Source of the DNA: an uncultured Mediterranea sp.
Lineage (GTDB): Bacteria; Bacteroidota; Bacteroidia; Bacteroidales; Bacteroidaceae
Reading direction: 5' to 3'
Assembly (NCBI GenBank): GCA_945831575.1
Contig: CAMACX010000028.1
Location: 1 to 37,990 of the forward strand
Length of the DNA: 37,990 bases
Shown in pieces: positions 24,202 through 32,273 of the stretch. Below the pieces are notes generated by a model. The model was not told where the DNA came from. It ran no database searches and saw nothing but the letters and a program-made list of their open reading frames with translations. A program made the translations under genes and the position numbers. Position 1 is the first letter of the stretch. Every line of letters begins with the position of its first letter.

Positions 24202-25965
24202 ATGAAACAAAAGTTATTTTTACTGCTATCTGTTGCCGTGATGCTCCTTGCGGGATGCTCCGACGACAATGCGACCATTGACCTGGTGCCCTCTTCGAGC
24301 GGCAGTCAAGTAAGCACCTCCATCAACCTGGCTGAGATGAGCGGTGCAGCAGGCAAAGTGACATTTGAGAGTTCTCATGAATGGGAGGCTAAGGTCACGC
24401 AGAGCGACGGCTCAGAGTGTACCTGGCTGAAGCTCAGCCCTGCTTCGGGCAAGGCGGGTAAGTGTACGGTGTCGGTATCAGCCAAGTCGGACAACCTGAC
24501 AGGCGAGGTACGCCAGGCGATACTTACGCTCTACGGCAAAGGCAAACCATTGGTCAACCTCAACGTGGAGCAGAAGCGCAAGAACTTCATCTCACTGAGC
24601 GAGACCAATCTCAGCGTACCCGCAGCAGGCGGTACCGTGGAGGTTGAAATCACCGGATACGGCGGAGATGCCCAACTCTATGCCTATACAAGCACAACAG
24701 CCTCTGGCTATGTCAACGTGGAGTGGTCCAAGCAGACCAAAGGACTGCTCCAAGTCAAGATGCTAATTACGGTGGAGGAGAATCAATATCCCGAAGAGCG
24801 CACGGCACCCTTCCAATGCGCCTTTATCGACAGCAATGACCAGCTAGTGGTGGAGTCGGACTACATTGAGGTGAAGCAAGCGGGACAGGGGGCTTTGACC
24901 TCCACTGACATGAGCCACGACGGCGAGGTGAAGAGGCTGCAAACCCATACGAAAGGTAACGCAGGCATCCCGCTGGTCATCCTGGGCGACGGCTTCGTCG
25001 ATAAGCAGATTGCTTCGGGCTACTACGATGAGTGCATGCAGATAGGATTGGACAACTTCTTCAGCGAAGAGCCCCTGAAGTCGCTCCGCGAATACTTCGA
25101 CGTATGGCAGGTGACGGCCGTATCAGGGAGCAACCTGCTGGATGGCAAGAGCACCGCAGTATGTTCCTACCCCACCGGCAATGGCACAGAAATTCAAGGC
25201 GACCACATGAAAGTCTTTAACTACTGCGAAGGTATTGAGGAGATGCAGGACGTCAACCTGCTGTACCAGACCACCTTCCTGGTCATCATGAATACGTCAA
25301 CCTATGCCGGTACTTGCTACTTCGGCTTCTACAGTAATGACGAAAAATTGTTAGATATTGCCGTGGGCTATTCCCCCATGATCTTCAGCCCGAAGAATGT
25401 ATATAGTCGCCTGGTGGCTGTACACGAGAGCGGTGGCCACGGATTCGGCAAGCTGAATGATGAGTATTCCTACCAGGAGATGGGCGCAGCTCCTGAAGAG
25501 GAGATAGAGAGTGTGAAAGCCTTTCAGGAGATAGGATGGTTTGTCAACACATCCATCACGGGCGACCCTGAGCTGGTACCTTGGGCACGCTTCCTCAAAG
25601 ACGACCGCTACAAGAACGGTGACGGCAACGGCCATCCGCTGACCGTGCTCGAAGGGGCCGGAACCTACATCAAAAACCTGTGGCGTCCCACGGAGGACGG
25701 CATGATGAATGGCTATGACGGTGGATTCAACGTGGCCTGCCGCGAGGCCATCTACAAGCGCGTGATGCGTATGGCCTACGGCTCACCATGGGAGTACGAC
25801 TATGAGGAATTCGTGAAGTTTGACCAGGCTCACCTGCCCATCAACAGCACTTCCACCCGCAACCTGCTGCGCGACGACGAGCAGTTACAGCTTATGGACC
25901 GGGAGGAGATGCGCAAGCTGCCTCGCCTGCACCACCCCGTCTTTGTAGGCGAGCGGATTCACTAA
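24202..25965 (+). CDS. BACON-domain, M64-family metallopeptidase lipoprotein
   Basis: A 587-residue lipoprotein (SPII signal, LLAGC, Cys19). Two BACON-like modules (about 35-125 and 130-230) precede an IgA-peptidase M64-like catalytic domain starting at about 250 (GIPLVILGDGF). The metal site is VHESGGHGFGKLNDEY (H408, E409, H413, D420-E421-Y422). The spacing is HExxxH, one residue longer than the standard HExxH. Members are secreted or surface zinc peptidases, and the founding one cleaves IgA; the target of this one is unknown. It follows the susCD E operon but has its own promoter, so a link to peptide or glycoprotein import is only suggestive. It is convergent with marC. Confidence 0.85.
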   Translation: MKQKLFLLLSVAVMLLAGCSDDNATIDLVPSSSGSQVSTSINLAEMSGAAGKVTFESSHEWEAKVTQSDGSECTWLKLSPASGKAGKCTVSVSAKSDNLTGEVRQAILTLYGKGKPLVNLNVEQKRKNFISLSETNLSVPAAGGTVEVEITGYGGDAQLYAYTSTTASGYVNVEWSKQTKGLLQVKMLITVEENQYPEERTAPFQCAFIDSNDQLVVESDYIEVKQAGQGALTSTDMSHDGEVKRLQTHTKGNAGIPLVILGDGFVDKQIASGYYDECMQIGLDNFFSEEPLKSLREYFDVWQVTAVSGSNLLDGKSTAVCSYPTGNGTEIQGDHMKVFNYCEGIEEMQDVNLLYQTTFLVIMNTSTYAGTCYFGFYSNDEKLLDIAVGYSPMIFSPKNVYSRLVAVHESGGHGFGKLNDEYSYQEMGAAPEEEIESVKAFQEIGWFVNTSITGDPELVPWARFLKDDRYKNGDGNGHPLTVLEGAGTYIKNLWRPTEDGMMNGYDGGFNVACREAIYKRVMRMAYGSPWEYDYEEFVKFDQAHLPINSTSTRNLLRDDEQLQLMDREEMRKLPRLHHPVFVGERIH

Positions 25966-25997
25966 GCGCTGACTATGCAATGATTAATACTACAACA

Positions 25998-26026
25998 AAA
26001 AAGGGCGGAAAGATTCCGCCCTTTTT
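25998..26026. terminator. Bidirectional terminator between peptidase and MarC genes
   Basis: A perfect 13-bp stem, aaaaagggcggaa at 25998-26010 and its complement at 26014-26026, with a 3-base loop. A- and T-runs on either side make it rho-independent in both directions. Confidence 0.9.
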
Positions 26027-26046
26027 CGTTGTATGAAGCCCAGGAT

Positions 26047-26682
26047 TTATCCTCTGAAAATCTCTATCAGGATAGGCTTTGCTCCACCTACGAAGCACTC
26101 TACGGCAATCACCATCAGAATCAGTCCCATCAGGCGCATCATCACGTTGTTGCCTGTATCACCCAATACCTTGAGCATCTTCGTTGAACCTCGCAGGATA
26201 TAGTAGGTAATAAAGTAGATGATGGCGATGGAGCCGATGACGATTCCCTTCATCTCCAACGTGGTGGCATCCTGCATCAGCACAATGGCGTTGGCAATGG
26301 CTCCGGGACCGCAAAGGATGGGAATGCCAAGCGGCGTGACCGAGATGTCGGCGGCATAGGTCTTGATCTCCTCATCCTTCAGCTTGACCGGCGTATAACG
26401 TGCCTGCAACATGTCGAAGCCTATCTTAAAGATGATAAAACCGCCGGCAATGCGGAAACCGTTGGTGGAAAGGCCAAAGAACATGAAAATGAATTGACCG
26501 GCAAAGGTGAACACCATGATGGTGGCAAAGGCCACAATGGTGGCACGCTTGAGGACCGACTGACGCTCTTTCTCCGTCATCCCGTTGGTCATGGTGAGGA
26601 ATACGGGCATGGTGCCCAAGGGATTGGTCAACGTAAAGAAAGAGGTGAAACAAAGCAAAGCGAAAGGTAATAATGTCTCCAT
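26047..26682 (-). CDS. MarC-family integral membrane protein
   Basis: A 211-residue inner-membrane protein with about six hydrophobic segments. It has the family features FFTLTNPLGTMPVFLTMT near the N-terminus and DISVTPLGIPILCGPGAI in the middle. MarC proteins are of uncertain function; the name comes from the E. coli mar locus, but a direct role in drug resistance is not supported. It is a single-gene unit with a -7-like TACTTTTG on the minus strand at 26710-26717. Confidence 0.92.
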   Translation of the reverse strand: METLLPFALLCFTSFFTLTNPLGTMPVFLTMTNGMTEKERQSVLKRATIVAFATIMVFTFAGQFIFMFFGLSTNGFRIAGGFIIFKIGFDMLQARYTPVKLKDEEIKTYAADISVTPLGIPILCGPGAIANAIVLMQDATTLEMKGIVIGSIAIIYFITYYILRGSTKMLKVLGDTGNNVMMRLMGLILMVIAVECFVGGAKPILIEIFRG

Positions 26683-26709
26683 AACTGTATTATAGCGTTA
26701 AAACGGTGA

Positions 26710-26717
26710 CAAAAGTA
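26710..26717 (-). promoter_or_regulatory. -7 element of the marC-family gene
   Basis: On the minus strand it reads TACTTTTG, 27 bp before the ATG; no convincing -33 element is seen. Confidence 0.5.
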
Positions 26718-26806
26718 CAACTTTTCTGCTTAATTTCACCTCTTTTCCCAAAAAATTACATTATTTTTTTGATGGCCTAGCCGTGGGAAGGCAAAGGGAT
26801 ATGTGA

Positions 26807-27688
26807 TTACTTCACCTGAATGACTAGGTAGCGGCAGACACTCCAGAAATCCTTGGCGTTGGTAATCTTGAGCGTTATTTCGCCCTTGTCATCCTTCTCC
26901 AGCGCGTATGAGCCGTCAGGATGGCTAGTCAGCACCTTAGCGTCCTTGCTGAAGAGGCGAATCTGGTTGGTGGTGCGGATATCAATCTTGGTGAAGTAGT
27001 TCAGGTTGACATCATCCTCCTTCAAGACCTGCTTTTTCAATCCAAGGAAACCAGTTTTCTTCACAATCTTCTGCTCCTTCAGCTCACTCTTGGTACCAAA
27101 GACGAACCAGGCAGCATTGAGGTCCTTATCCTGCGCGGCAATGGCAGCTGCCTTGGCGGCATTCTCCTTCTCCAGCTGCTGGCGGGTAGCGTTCAGCTGG
27201 TTGATGGCCTCATCCAATTCCCGTATTCGAATGTTCTTCGAAGCCAGTTCGGCCTGCAGTTCCTCGATGCGCTGCGTCTTGGTCTCCAGTTCCTGCGTCA
27301 GCTGCTCCACGGCACGCTTGAGCTGTGCCGAGCTGTTCTTACTCTCCTTGAGCATCTGCTGCAGTTTGGCAATCTGCTCACGGTTTTCCTCCATCTGCTT
27401 GCGGATGAACTCAATGTCATCGGCTATCTTCTCCTTGGCGCTCAGCGAGCCTTCGCCCACCGCATAACGATTCAGATCGACACGATTCTCTGCGGCATTG
27501 ATCAGGCGGAAGCCCTCAGAGATGTCGTTGAAAGTACCCAGCATTTCGTCCAGCTCGGCGTTGCGCTGCGTGAGCAACAGCGTCAGCGAGTCATTTTCAG
27601 CCTTCAATTGGTCACGGCTACCGCCACCAATCATATCACAAGAGACCAAGGCAAACAGAGTTGCCACACCAATAACTAAATTTTTCAT
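26807..27688 (-). CDS. Coiled-coil lipoprotein, Cbp1-like
   Basis: A 293-residue lipoprotein (LVSC, Cys17). It has a long, highly charged coiled coil from about 25 to 195 (for example RIEELQAELASKNIRIRELD) and a small C-terminal globular domain (about 195-293). It resembles the Bacteroides proteins named Cbp1-type collagen-binding adhesins; that name is from memory and the binding activity is not shown by the sequence. It lies 50 bp downstream of rsmI on the same strand and may be co-transcribed. Confidence 0.7.
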   Translation of the reverse strand: MKNLVIGVATLFALVSCDMIGGGSRDQLKAENDSLTLLLTQRNAELDEMLGTFNDISEGFRLINAAENRVDLNRYAVGEGSLSAKEKIADDIEFIRKQMEENREQIAKLQQMLKESKNSSAQLKRAVEQLTQELETKTQRIEELQAELASKNIRIRELDEAINQLNATRQQLEKENAAKAAAIAAQDKDLNAAWFVFGTKSELKEQKIVKKTGFLGLKKQVLKEDDVNLNYFTKIDIRTTNQIRLFSKDAKVLTSHPDGSYALEKDDKGEITLKITNAKDFWSVCRYLVIQVK

Positions 27689-27738
27689 TGTCTATCAAGT
27701 TTATAAAGTTTAATACCTCATTAATCACTAATCACTAC

Positions 27739-28413
27739 TCACTCCTCCTTCCCCGCCACGACAAGGACAAACTCGCCTCGCGGTTCGTGCTCGGTGAAGT
27801 GGGCTACCAGCTCGGCCAGGGTACCGCGTACCGTCTCTTCGTGAAGCTTCGAGATCTCCCGCGAGACGCTGGCCTGACGCTCGGATCCGAAAATCTCCAC
27901 AAACTGCGTGAGACTCTTCAGCACCCGGTAGGGCGACTCGTAGAAGACCATCGTGCGCGTCTCGCCGGCCAAGGCCTGCAGACGGGTGAGCCTTCCCTTC
28001 TTCTGGGGCAGGAAGCCCTCGAAGCAGAAGCGGTCACACGGCAGGCCCGAAGCCACCAGAGCCGGTACAAAGGCGGTTGCCCCAGGCAGACACTCCACCT
28101 CGATGCCTTGACGGGCACACTCACGTGCCACCAGGAATCCGGGGTCGGAGATGCCCGGCGTGCCGGCATCCGAGACAAGCGCCACCGTCTCACCGGCCTT
28201 CAGTCTTTGCATAACACTTTCCAGCGATTTATGTTCATTAAACTTGTGATGAGCCTGCAAATAATTCTTAATTTCAAAATGCTTGAGCAGGTTGCCCGAG
28301 GTGCGCGTATCCTCAGCCAGCACCAGGTCAGCCTCCTTGAGGATGCGTATGGCACGCAGCGTCATGTCTTCCAGATTGCCTACGGGGGTAGGTACGATAT
28401 ACAGTTTTCCCAT
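27739..28413 (-). CDS. rsmI: 16S rRNA (cytidine-1402 2'-O)-methyltransferase
   Basis: A 224-residue tetrapyrrole-methylase-fold enzyme (RsmI) that methylates the 2'-O of C1402 in 16S rRNA. Clear family motifs are LYIVPTPVGNLEDMTLRA at the N-terminus, AEDTRTSGNLLKHF, VSDAGTPGISDPG (SAM-binding region) and VFYESPYRVL. It is slightly shorter than many RsmI proteins, which often have a C-terminal extension, but all conserved blocks are present. It is divergent from tdk. Confidence 0.95.
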   Translation of the reverse strand: MGKLYIVPTPVGNLEDMTLRAIRILKEADLVLAEDTRTSGNLLKHFEIKNYLQAHHKFNEHKSLESVMQRLKAGETVALVSDAGTPGISDPGFLVARECARQGIEVECLPGATAFVPALVASGLPCDRFCFEGFLPQKKGRLTRLQALAGETRTMVFYESPYRVLKSLTQFVEIFGSERQASVSREISKLHEETVRGTLAELVAHFTEHEPRGEFVLVVAGKEE

Positions 28414-28455
28414 AATACTTCGCTACTTTTGGGGGCCAGAAGCCCTTTTACGGCA

Positions 28456-28463
28456 CAAAAATA
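28456..28463 (-). promoter_or_regulatory. -7 element of rsmI
   Basis: On the minus strand it reads TATTTTTG, 42 bp before the rsmI ATG. It is back-to-back with the tdk promoter at 28507; no clear -33 element is seen. Confidence 0.5.
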
Positions 28464-28506
28464 GAAATAATTCATGAAAAAAGGTTTAGTCAGTCCACAA
28501 AATGAT

Positions 28507-28514
28507 TACTTTTG
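28507..28514 (+). promoter_or_regulatory. -7 element of tdk
   Basis: TACTTTTG lies 31 bp before the ATG at 28546. This excludes an upstream in-frame start at 28474, which would lie before the promoter. Confidence 0.6.
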
Positions 28515-28545
28515 TGCCATACAACCTATAAAATATTGTAGAATC

Positions 28546-29148
28546 ATGGTGCTATTCTCAGAAGACCACAACCAAGAGACCCGCCGCAGGGGACGGATTG
28601 AGGTAATCTGCGGCTCGATGTTCTCGGGCAAGACAGAGGAACTGATCCGCCGGCTGAAGCGGGCTAAGTTTGCCCGGCAACGGGTGGAGATATTCAAGCC
28701 GGCCATCGACACGAGATACTCGGAGGGTGACGTGGTGTCGCACGACAGCCACAGCATCGCCTCTACGCCCATTGATGCCTCGGCGAGCATCCTGCTCTTC
28801 ACGTCAGAGATTGACGTGGTAGGCATTGACGAGGCACAATTCTTTGACGAAGGGCTGGTGGAAGTTTGCAACGAACTGGCCAACAACGGGGTGCGCGTCA
28901 TCATCGCAGGGCTCGACATGGACTTCCGCGGCAAGCCTTTCGGTCCGATGCCTGCGCTGTGCGCCATCGCCGACGAGGTGTCAAAAGTACACGCCATCTG
29001 CGTGAAGTGCGGCTCACTGGCCTCCTTCTCCCACCGCACGGTGAAGAACGACAAGCAGGTGATGCTGGGCGAGACGCAGGAGTACGAACCACTCTGCCGT
29101 GCCTGCTACCTGGAGGCACTCGAAGAGGACGAACAGCGTAACAACTGA
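28546..29148 (+). CDS. tdk: Thymidine kinase
   Basis: A 200-residue type II thymidine kinase that phosphorylates thymidine for salvage. The P-loop CGSMFSGKT is at about residues 22-30, with DEAQFF at 95-100. It has the lasso/zinc region with two Cys pairs (CVKC and CRAC) and [14 protein letters not shown]. It has the normal length for the family. The start at 28546 is preferred because the promoter lies at 28507. A permease gene follows after 13 bp, indicating an operon. Confidence 0.97.
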   Translation: MVLFSEDHNQETRRRGRIEVICGSMFSGKTEELIRRLKRAKFARQRVEIFKPAIDTRYSEGDVVSHDSHSIASTPIDASASILLFTSEIDVVGIDEAQFFDEGLVEVCNELANNGVRVIIAGLDMDFRGKPFGPMPALCAIADEVSKVHAICVKCGSLASFSHRTVKNDKQVMLGETQEYEPLCRACYLEALEEDEQRNN

Positions 29149-29161
29149 TACCTCAGCGGCT

Positions 29162-30292
29162 ATGGAAAGGAAGAAAATCACATTCGACAGCTTCATACGC
29201 GGCGTGATAGGCATCGTGCTGGCCGTAGGGGTGCTCTACCTGATCAACCGGCTGAGTGGGGTGCTGCTGCCCTTCTTTGTGGCGTGGCTCATCGCCTACA
29301 TGATCTATCCGCTCGTACACTTCATCCAGTACCGGCTCCGCCTGAAGAGCCGCATCCTCTCCATCCTGCTGGCCATCCTGCTGGTGTGCAGCATCGGCAC
29401 AGGGGGCTTTCTGCTGATTGTGCCACCCATGGTGGAGGAGATCGGGCGGGTCAACCAGCTGCTTATCGACTACTTCAGCCGGGGGAGCTATCAGGGCAAC
29501 GTGCCCGAACTGCTCTCGGAGTTTGTGCGCAGCCACCTGGACTACAGCTGGCTCAGCGCCCTGCTGACGGAGGAGAGCAGCATGAGCGCCCTGCGCGAGG
29601 CGTTGCCCAAGGTGTGGGCCCTGCTCTCGGAGTCGGTCAACCTGCTCTTCAGCGTCTTCACCCTCTTCATCATGCTGCTCTACGTGGTCTTTATCCTGAT
29701 GGACTACGAAAGCATCTCGCAGGGATGGGTGCGACTGCTTCCGCCCAAGTACCGTCCATTCACGGTAGGCCTGCTTACCGACATCAAGGAGGGCATGAAC
29801 CGCTACTTCCGTGGACAGGCGCTGGTGGCCTTCTGTGTGGGCGTACTCTTCAGCATCGGCTTCCTCCTGATCGACTTTCCGCTGGCCATCGGTCTGGGGA
29901 TGCTGATTGGATTGCTCAACCTGGTGCCCTACCTGCAGATTATCGGCTTCATCCCTACCCTGCTGCTGGCCATCCTCAAGACAGCCGACACGGGCGGCAA
30001 CTTCTGGCTCATCCTGGGTTCGGCCTTGATGGTCTTCGTGGTGGTACAGGTGATACAGGACGGCTTCCTCGTGCCGCGCATCATGGGCCACATCACGGGC
30101 CTCAACCCCGCCATCATCCTGCTATCGCTCTCCATCTGGGGTTCGCTGATGGGGATGGTGGGCATGATCATCGCCCTCCCACTCACCACGCTGATGCTCT
30201 CCTATTACCAGCGCTACATCGTCAAGAAGGAGCAACTTTCACCTCCTGAAGGTACAGAAAAGGCCCTTTTGAACGAGAAAGAGGCGAATTAA
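29162..30292 (+). CDS. AI-2E family (PerM-like) permease
   Basis: A 376-residue polytopic membrane protein with about seven or eight hydrophobic segments. It has the typical N-terminal hairpin (LLPFFVAWLIAYMIYPLV), a soluble middle region (about 95-160) and the C-terminal GLGMLIGLLNLVPYLQIIG and DGFLVPRIMGHITGLNP motifs. The family includes TqsA, PerM and sodium/proton antiporters, so AI-2 export should not be assumed. The start at 29162 follows the tdk stop by 13 bp; the open frame extends upstream within tdk. High G+C here gives long meaningless antisense frames. Confidence 0.92.
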   Translation: MERKKITFDSFIRGVIGIVLAVGVLYLINRLSGVLLPFFVAWLIAYMIYPLVHFIQYRLRLKSRILSILLAILLVCSIGTGGFLLIVPPMVEEIGRVNQLLIDYFSRGSYQGNVPELLSEFVRSHLDYSWLSALLTEESSMSALREALPKVWALLSESVNLLFSVFTLFIMLLYVVFILMDYESISQGWVRLLPPKYRPFTVGLLTDIKEGMNRYFRGQALVAFCVGVLFSIGFLLIDFPLAIGLGMLIGLLNLVPYLQIIGFIPTLLLAILKTADTGGNFWLILGSALMVFVVVQVIQDGFLVPRIMGHITGLNPAIILLSLSIWGSLMGMVGMIIALPLTTLMLSYYQRYIVKKEQLSPPEGTEKALLNEKEAN

Positions 30293-30314
30293 TGCAACTT
30301 TTTAACCCTTAGTG

Positions 30315-30345
30315 CTTGCAGTTTCAATAAAAGTCACTATCTTTG
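30315..30345 (+). promoter_or_regulatory. Promoter of tRNA-Lys
   Basis: CTTG at 30315-30318 and TATCTTTG at 30338-30345 are 19 bp apart, ending 52 bp before the tRNA. Confidence 0.7.
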
Positions 30346-30397
30346 CACCCGCTTAACGGCAAATAAGGGTGCTTCACCGCAAGTCCCGATAAGGATT

Positions 30398-30470
30398 GAT
30401 TCGCTAGCTCAGCAGGTAGAGCACAACACTTTTAATGTTGGGGTCTTGGGTTCGAGCCCCAAGCGAATCA
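30398..30470 (+). tRNA. tRNA-Lys (anticodon TTT)
   Basis: A 73-base cloverleaf. The acceptor arm pairs gattcgc with gcgaatc, and the D-arm is gctagctcagcaggtagagc. The anticodon stem caaca/tgttg encloses loop CTTTTAA, giving anticodon TTT (30431-30433). The T-arm contains ggttcgagccc. No CCA is encoded. A strong terminator follows. No integration scar is seen at its 3' end. Confidence 0.97.
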
Positions 30471-30480
30471 CCCAGAACTC

Positions 30481-30525
30481 AGAAACGGCCCGACTGTTAG
30501 ATAATCCTACAGTCGGGCCGTTTCT
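30481..30525 (+). terminator. Terminator after tRNA-Lys
   Basis: A perfect 17-bp stem (agaaacggcccgactgt and complement) with an 11-base loop, followed by a T-rich stretch. Confidence 0.92.
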
Positions 30526-30618
30526 CTTATTCTATTACAGCGACATACTACATTTCCCATTTTCCTCAGAAAACAGCATTATTTTCAACCATCATGAAGA
30601 TTTATCATATATTTATTG

Positions 30619-30748
30619 TATTTTTGCAGTTGAAAATCTAATCAGTTTATATACTATGGGTATAGTTACAGGAACAAAAATAAACCAACTTCTTGCAAGC
30701 ACAGAATCAACAGGTTTGCTATTGTATTCTTGCCCATCTTTACGTTAG
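30619..30748 (+). pseudogene. Promoter and 5' remnant of a lost gene (possibly AbiEi-like)
   Basis: TATTTTTG at 30619-30626 is followed by an ATG at 30656 and a 30-codon frame (MGIVTGTKINQLLASTESTG...) that stops at 30748. The beginning resembles the N-terminal helix-turn-helix of AbiEi-type antitoxins (KINQLL, then a hydrophobic strand), but the match is short and from memory. The rest of the gene is absent. The stretch 30526-30618 holds nothing recognisable. Confidence 0.3.
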
Positions 30749-30804
30749 GTAAGAAACGTGGTGTTTCAGTTTAGCAGCCCCCTTTTTCATATTTATGGGG
30801 TTAA

Positions 30805-30837
30805 CTTGGTGGAATTAAAAATAAAAGTGTATCTTTG
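30805..30837 (+). promoter_or_regulatory. Promoter of the APH-fold kinase gene
   Basis: CTTG at 30805-30808 and TATCTTTG at 30830-30837 are 21 bp apart, ending 34 bp before the ATG at 30872. Confidence 0.7.
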
Positions 30838-30871
30838 CACACAATCTTTAAACTTTAAACATTTAACCATC

Positions 30872-31954
30872 ATGAAAGATCTTCAATCCATTGTTTCCAA
30901 GTTTGCGATTCAAGGAACACTTCAAGAGATTAAGCCCCTGGGTGCCGGACTCATCAACGACACCTACAAAGTGACAACCCAAGAGCCGGAGATGCCCAAC
31001 TACGTGCTCCAGCGCATTAACCATGCCATCTTCCAAGATGTGGATATGCTGCAGGCCAACATCGACGCGGTGACGACCCACATCCGCAAGAAGCTGGAAG
31101 AGCAGCAGGCTACCGACATCGACCGCAAGGTGCTCCACTTCCTGCCCACCGCCGAGGGTAAGACCTACTGGTATGACGGCGAGAGCTACTGGCGCGTCAT
31201 GGTCTTCATCCCCAACGCCAAGACCTACGAGACAGTCAATCCGGAGTTCTCCTACTATGCCGGAGTGGCCTTCGGTAACTTCCAGGCCATGCTGGCCGAC
31301 ATCCCTAACGAGCTGGGCGAGACGATCCCCAAATTCCATAACATGGAGTTCCGTCTGCAGCAACTCAGAGATGCCGTGGCTGCTGACGCCGCCGGACGTG
31401 TGGCCGAAGTGAAGGAGTACCTGGACGAACTGGAGAAACGCGCCGAAGAGATGTGCAAGGCTGAACGGCTCCACCGCGAAGGCAAACTGCCCAAACGGGT
31501 ATGCCACTGCGATACGAAAGTCAACAACATGATGTTTGACGAGCAGGGCAACGTGCTCTGCGTCATCGACCTGGATACGGTGATGCCCTCGTTCATCTTC
31601 TCTGACTTTGGCGACTTCCTGCGCTCAGCTGCCAATACCGGACTGGAGGATGACCCCGAACTGAGCAACGTAACATTCAACATGGAGATCTTCAAGGCCT
31701 TTGCCAAGGGTTACCTGGAGTCGGCCAAGAGCTTCCTGCTGCCCATCGAGATTGAGAACCTGCCCTATGCGGCCGCCCTCTTCCCCTACATGCAATGCGT
31801 GCGCTTCCTCACGGACTACATCAACGGCGATACCTACTACAAGATCAAGTACCCCGAGCACAACCTGGTGCGCACGAAGGCACAGTTCAAGCTGTTGCAG
31901 AGCGTGGAAGAGCATACGCCGGAGATGAAGGCATACATTGCTTCATGCCTGTAA
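30872..31954 (+). CDS. APH-fold kinase, N-acetylhexosamine 1-kinase-like
   Basis: A 360-residue protein of the aminoglycoside-phosphotransferase fold. It has an N-terminal nucleotide-binding lobe (GAGLINDTYKV, then YVLQRIN). The catalytic loop is HCDTKVNN (H212, D214, N219), and the metal-binding VIDLDTV has D233 and D235. The sequence around these motifs resembles NahK/LnpB, which phosphorylate GlcNAc or GalNAc at C1 for salvage, so a sugar or amino-sugar kinase is more likely than antibiotic resistance. The start at 30872 is set by the promoter; the frame is open upstream to 30758. It is a single-gene unit ending in a good terminator. Confidence 0.8.
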   Translation: MKDLQSIVSKFAIQGTLQEIKPLGAGLINDTYKVTTQEPEMPNYVLQRINHAIFQDVDMLQANIDAVTTHIRKKLEEQQATDIDRKVLHFLPTAEGKTYWYDGESYWRVMVFIPNAKTYETVNPEFSYYAGVAFGNFQAMLADIPNELGETIPKFHNMEFRLQQLRDAVAADAAGRVAEVKEYLDELEKRAEEMCKAERLHREGKLPKRVCHCDTKVNNMMFDEQGNVLCVIDLDTVMPSFIFSDFGDFLRSAANTGLEDDPELSNVTFNMEIFKAFAKGYLESAKSFLLPIEIENLPYAAALFPYMQCVRFLTDYINGDTYYKIKYPEHNLVRTKAQFKLLQSVEEHTPEMKAYIASCL

Positions 31955-31989
31955 GTGCTGCAACCTGACTTTTTATATCACAATAATCT

Positions 31990-32020
31990 GGTGGGAGGCT
32001 TCGGCCTTCCACCTTTTTTT
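31990..32020 (+). terminator. Terminator after the APH-fold kinase
   Basis: A 10-bp stem (ggtgggaggc with gccttccacc, one G-U pair) closed by a stable TTCG tetraloop and followed by a run of eight T. Confidence 0.93.
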
Positions 32021-32102
32021 TAGCCGATACGCAAGGGTAAAATAACCGACTTGTAAAGAGGAGATACAGGATAGGATGAAGGGATATATAAGCTTTGCTA
32101 GG

Positions 32103-32188
32103 TTATCCACCTAGGTGGTTAAAGTTGGCCACTACTGTGGATAGACTTAGCCACAACTGTGGATAGACTTAACCACAGCTGTGGATAA
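32103..32188. repeat. Four 12-bp palindromes at exactly 22-bp spacing, with DnaA-box-like edges
   Basis: ccacctaggtgg (32107), ccactactgtgg (32129), ccacaactgtgg (32151) and ccacagctgtgg (32173) begin exactly 22 bp apart; the first and last are perfect palindromes. Their edges form DnaA-box-like sequences: ttatccacc at 32103-32111, tgtggatag at 32136 and 32158, and a perfect tgtggataa at 32180-32188. No gene follows on the right; the next gene ends convergently at 32274. Confidence 0.8.
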
Positions 32189-32273
32189 GGATAAAAAGCT
32201 ATGACTGGAAGGTACAGGAACTAGGATTGGCAGATATCCTGTGTATGATAACCGCCTTAACGGAAGCCGCTGC

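Noticed and set aside
26921..27679. Plus-strand frame of 252 codons opposite the Cbp1-like lipoprotein
   Set aside because: The Leu/Gln-rich sequence is the antisense image of the coiled coil. The coding strand is clear from the signal peptide and heptads.
29153..30091. Long minus-strand open frame (312 codons) inside the AI-2E permease gene
   Set aside because: It is antisense to a convincing membrane-protein gene, with a composition full of His, Gln and Glu that mirrors the opposite strand. No promoter or start context supports it.
30872..31954. Aminoglycoside resistance enzyme
   Set aside because: The fold and the HCDTKVNN motif are shared with sugar kinases, and the flanking sequence fits N-acetylhexosamine kinase-like proteins much better.
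32103..32188. Chromosomal replication origin
   Set aside because: DnaA-box-like sites are present, but there is no dnaA, no clear AT-rich unwinding region and no origin-associated genes nearby. I keep it as a repeat array with possible DnaA binding.
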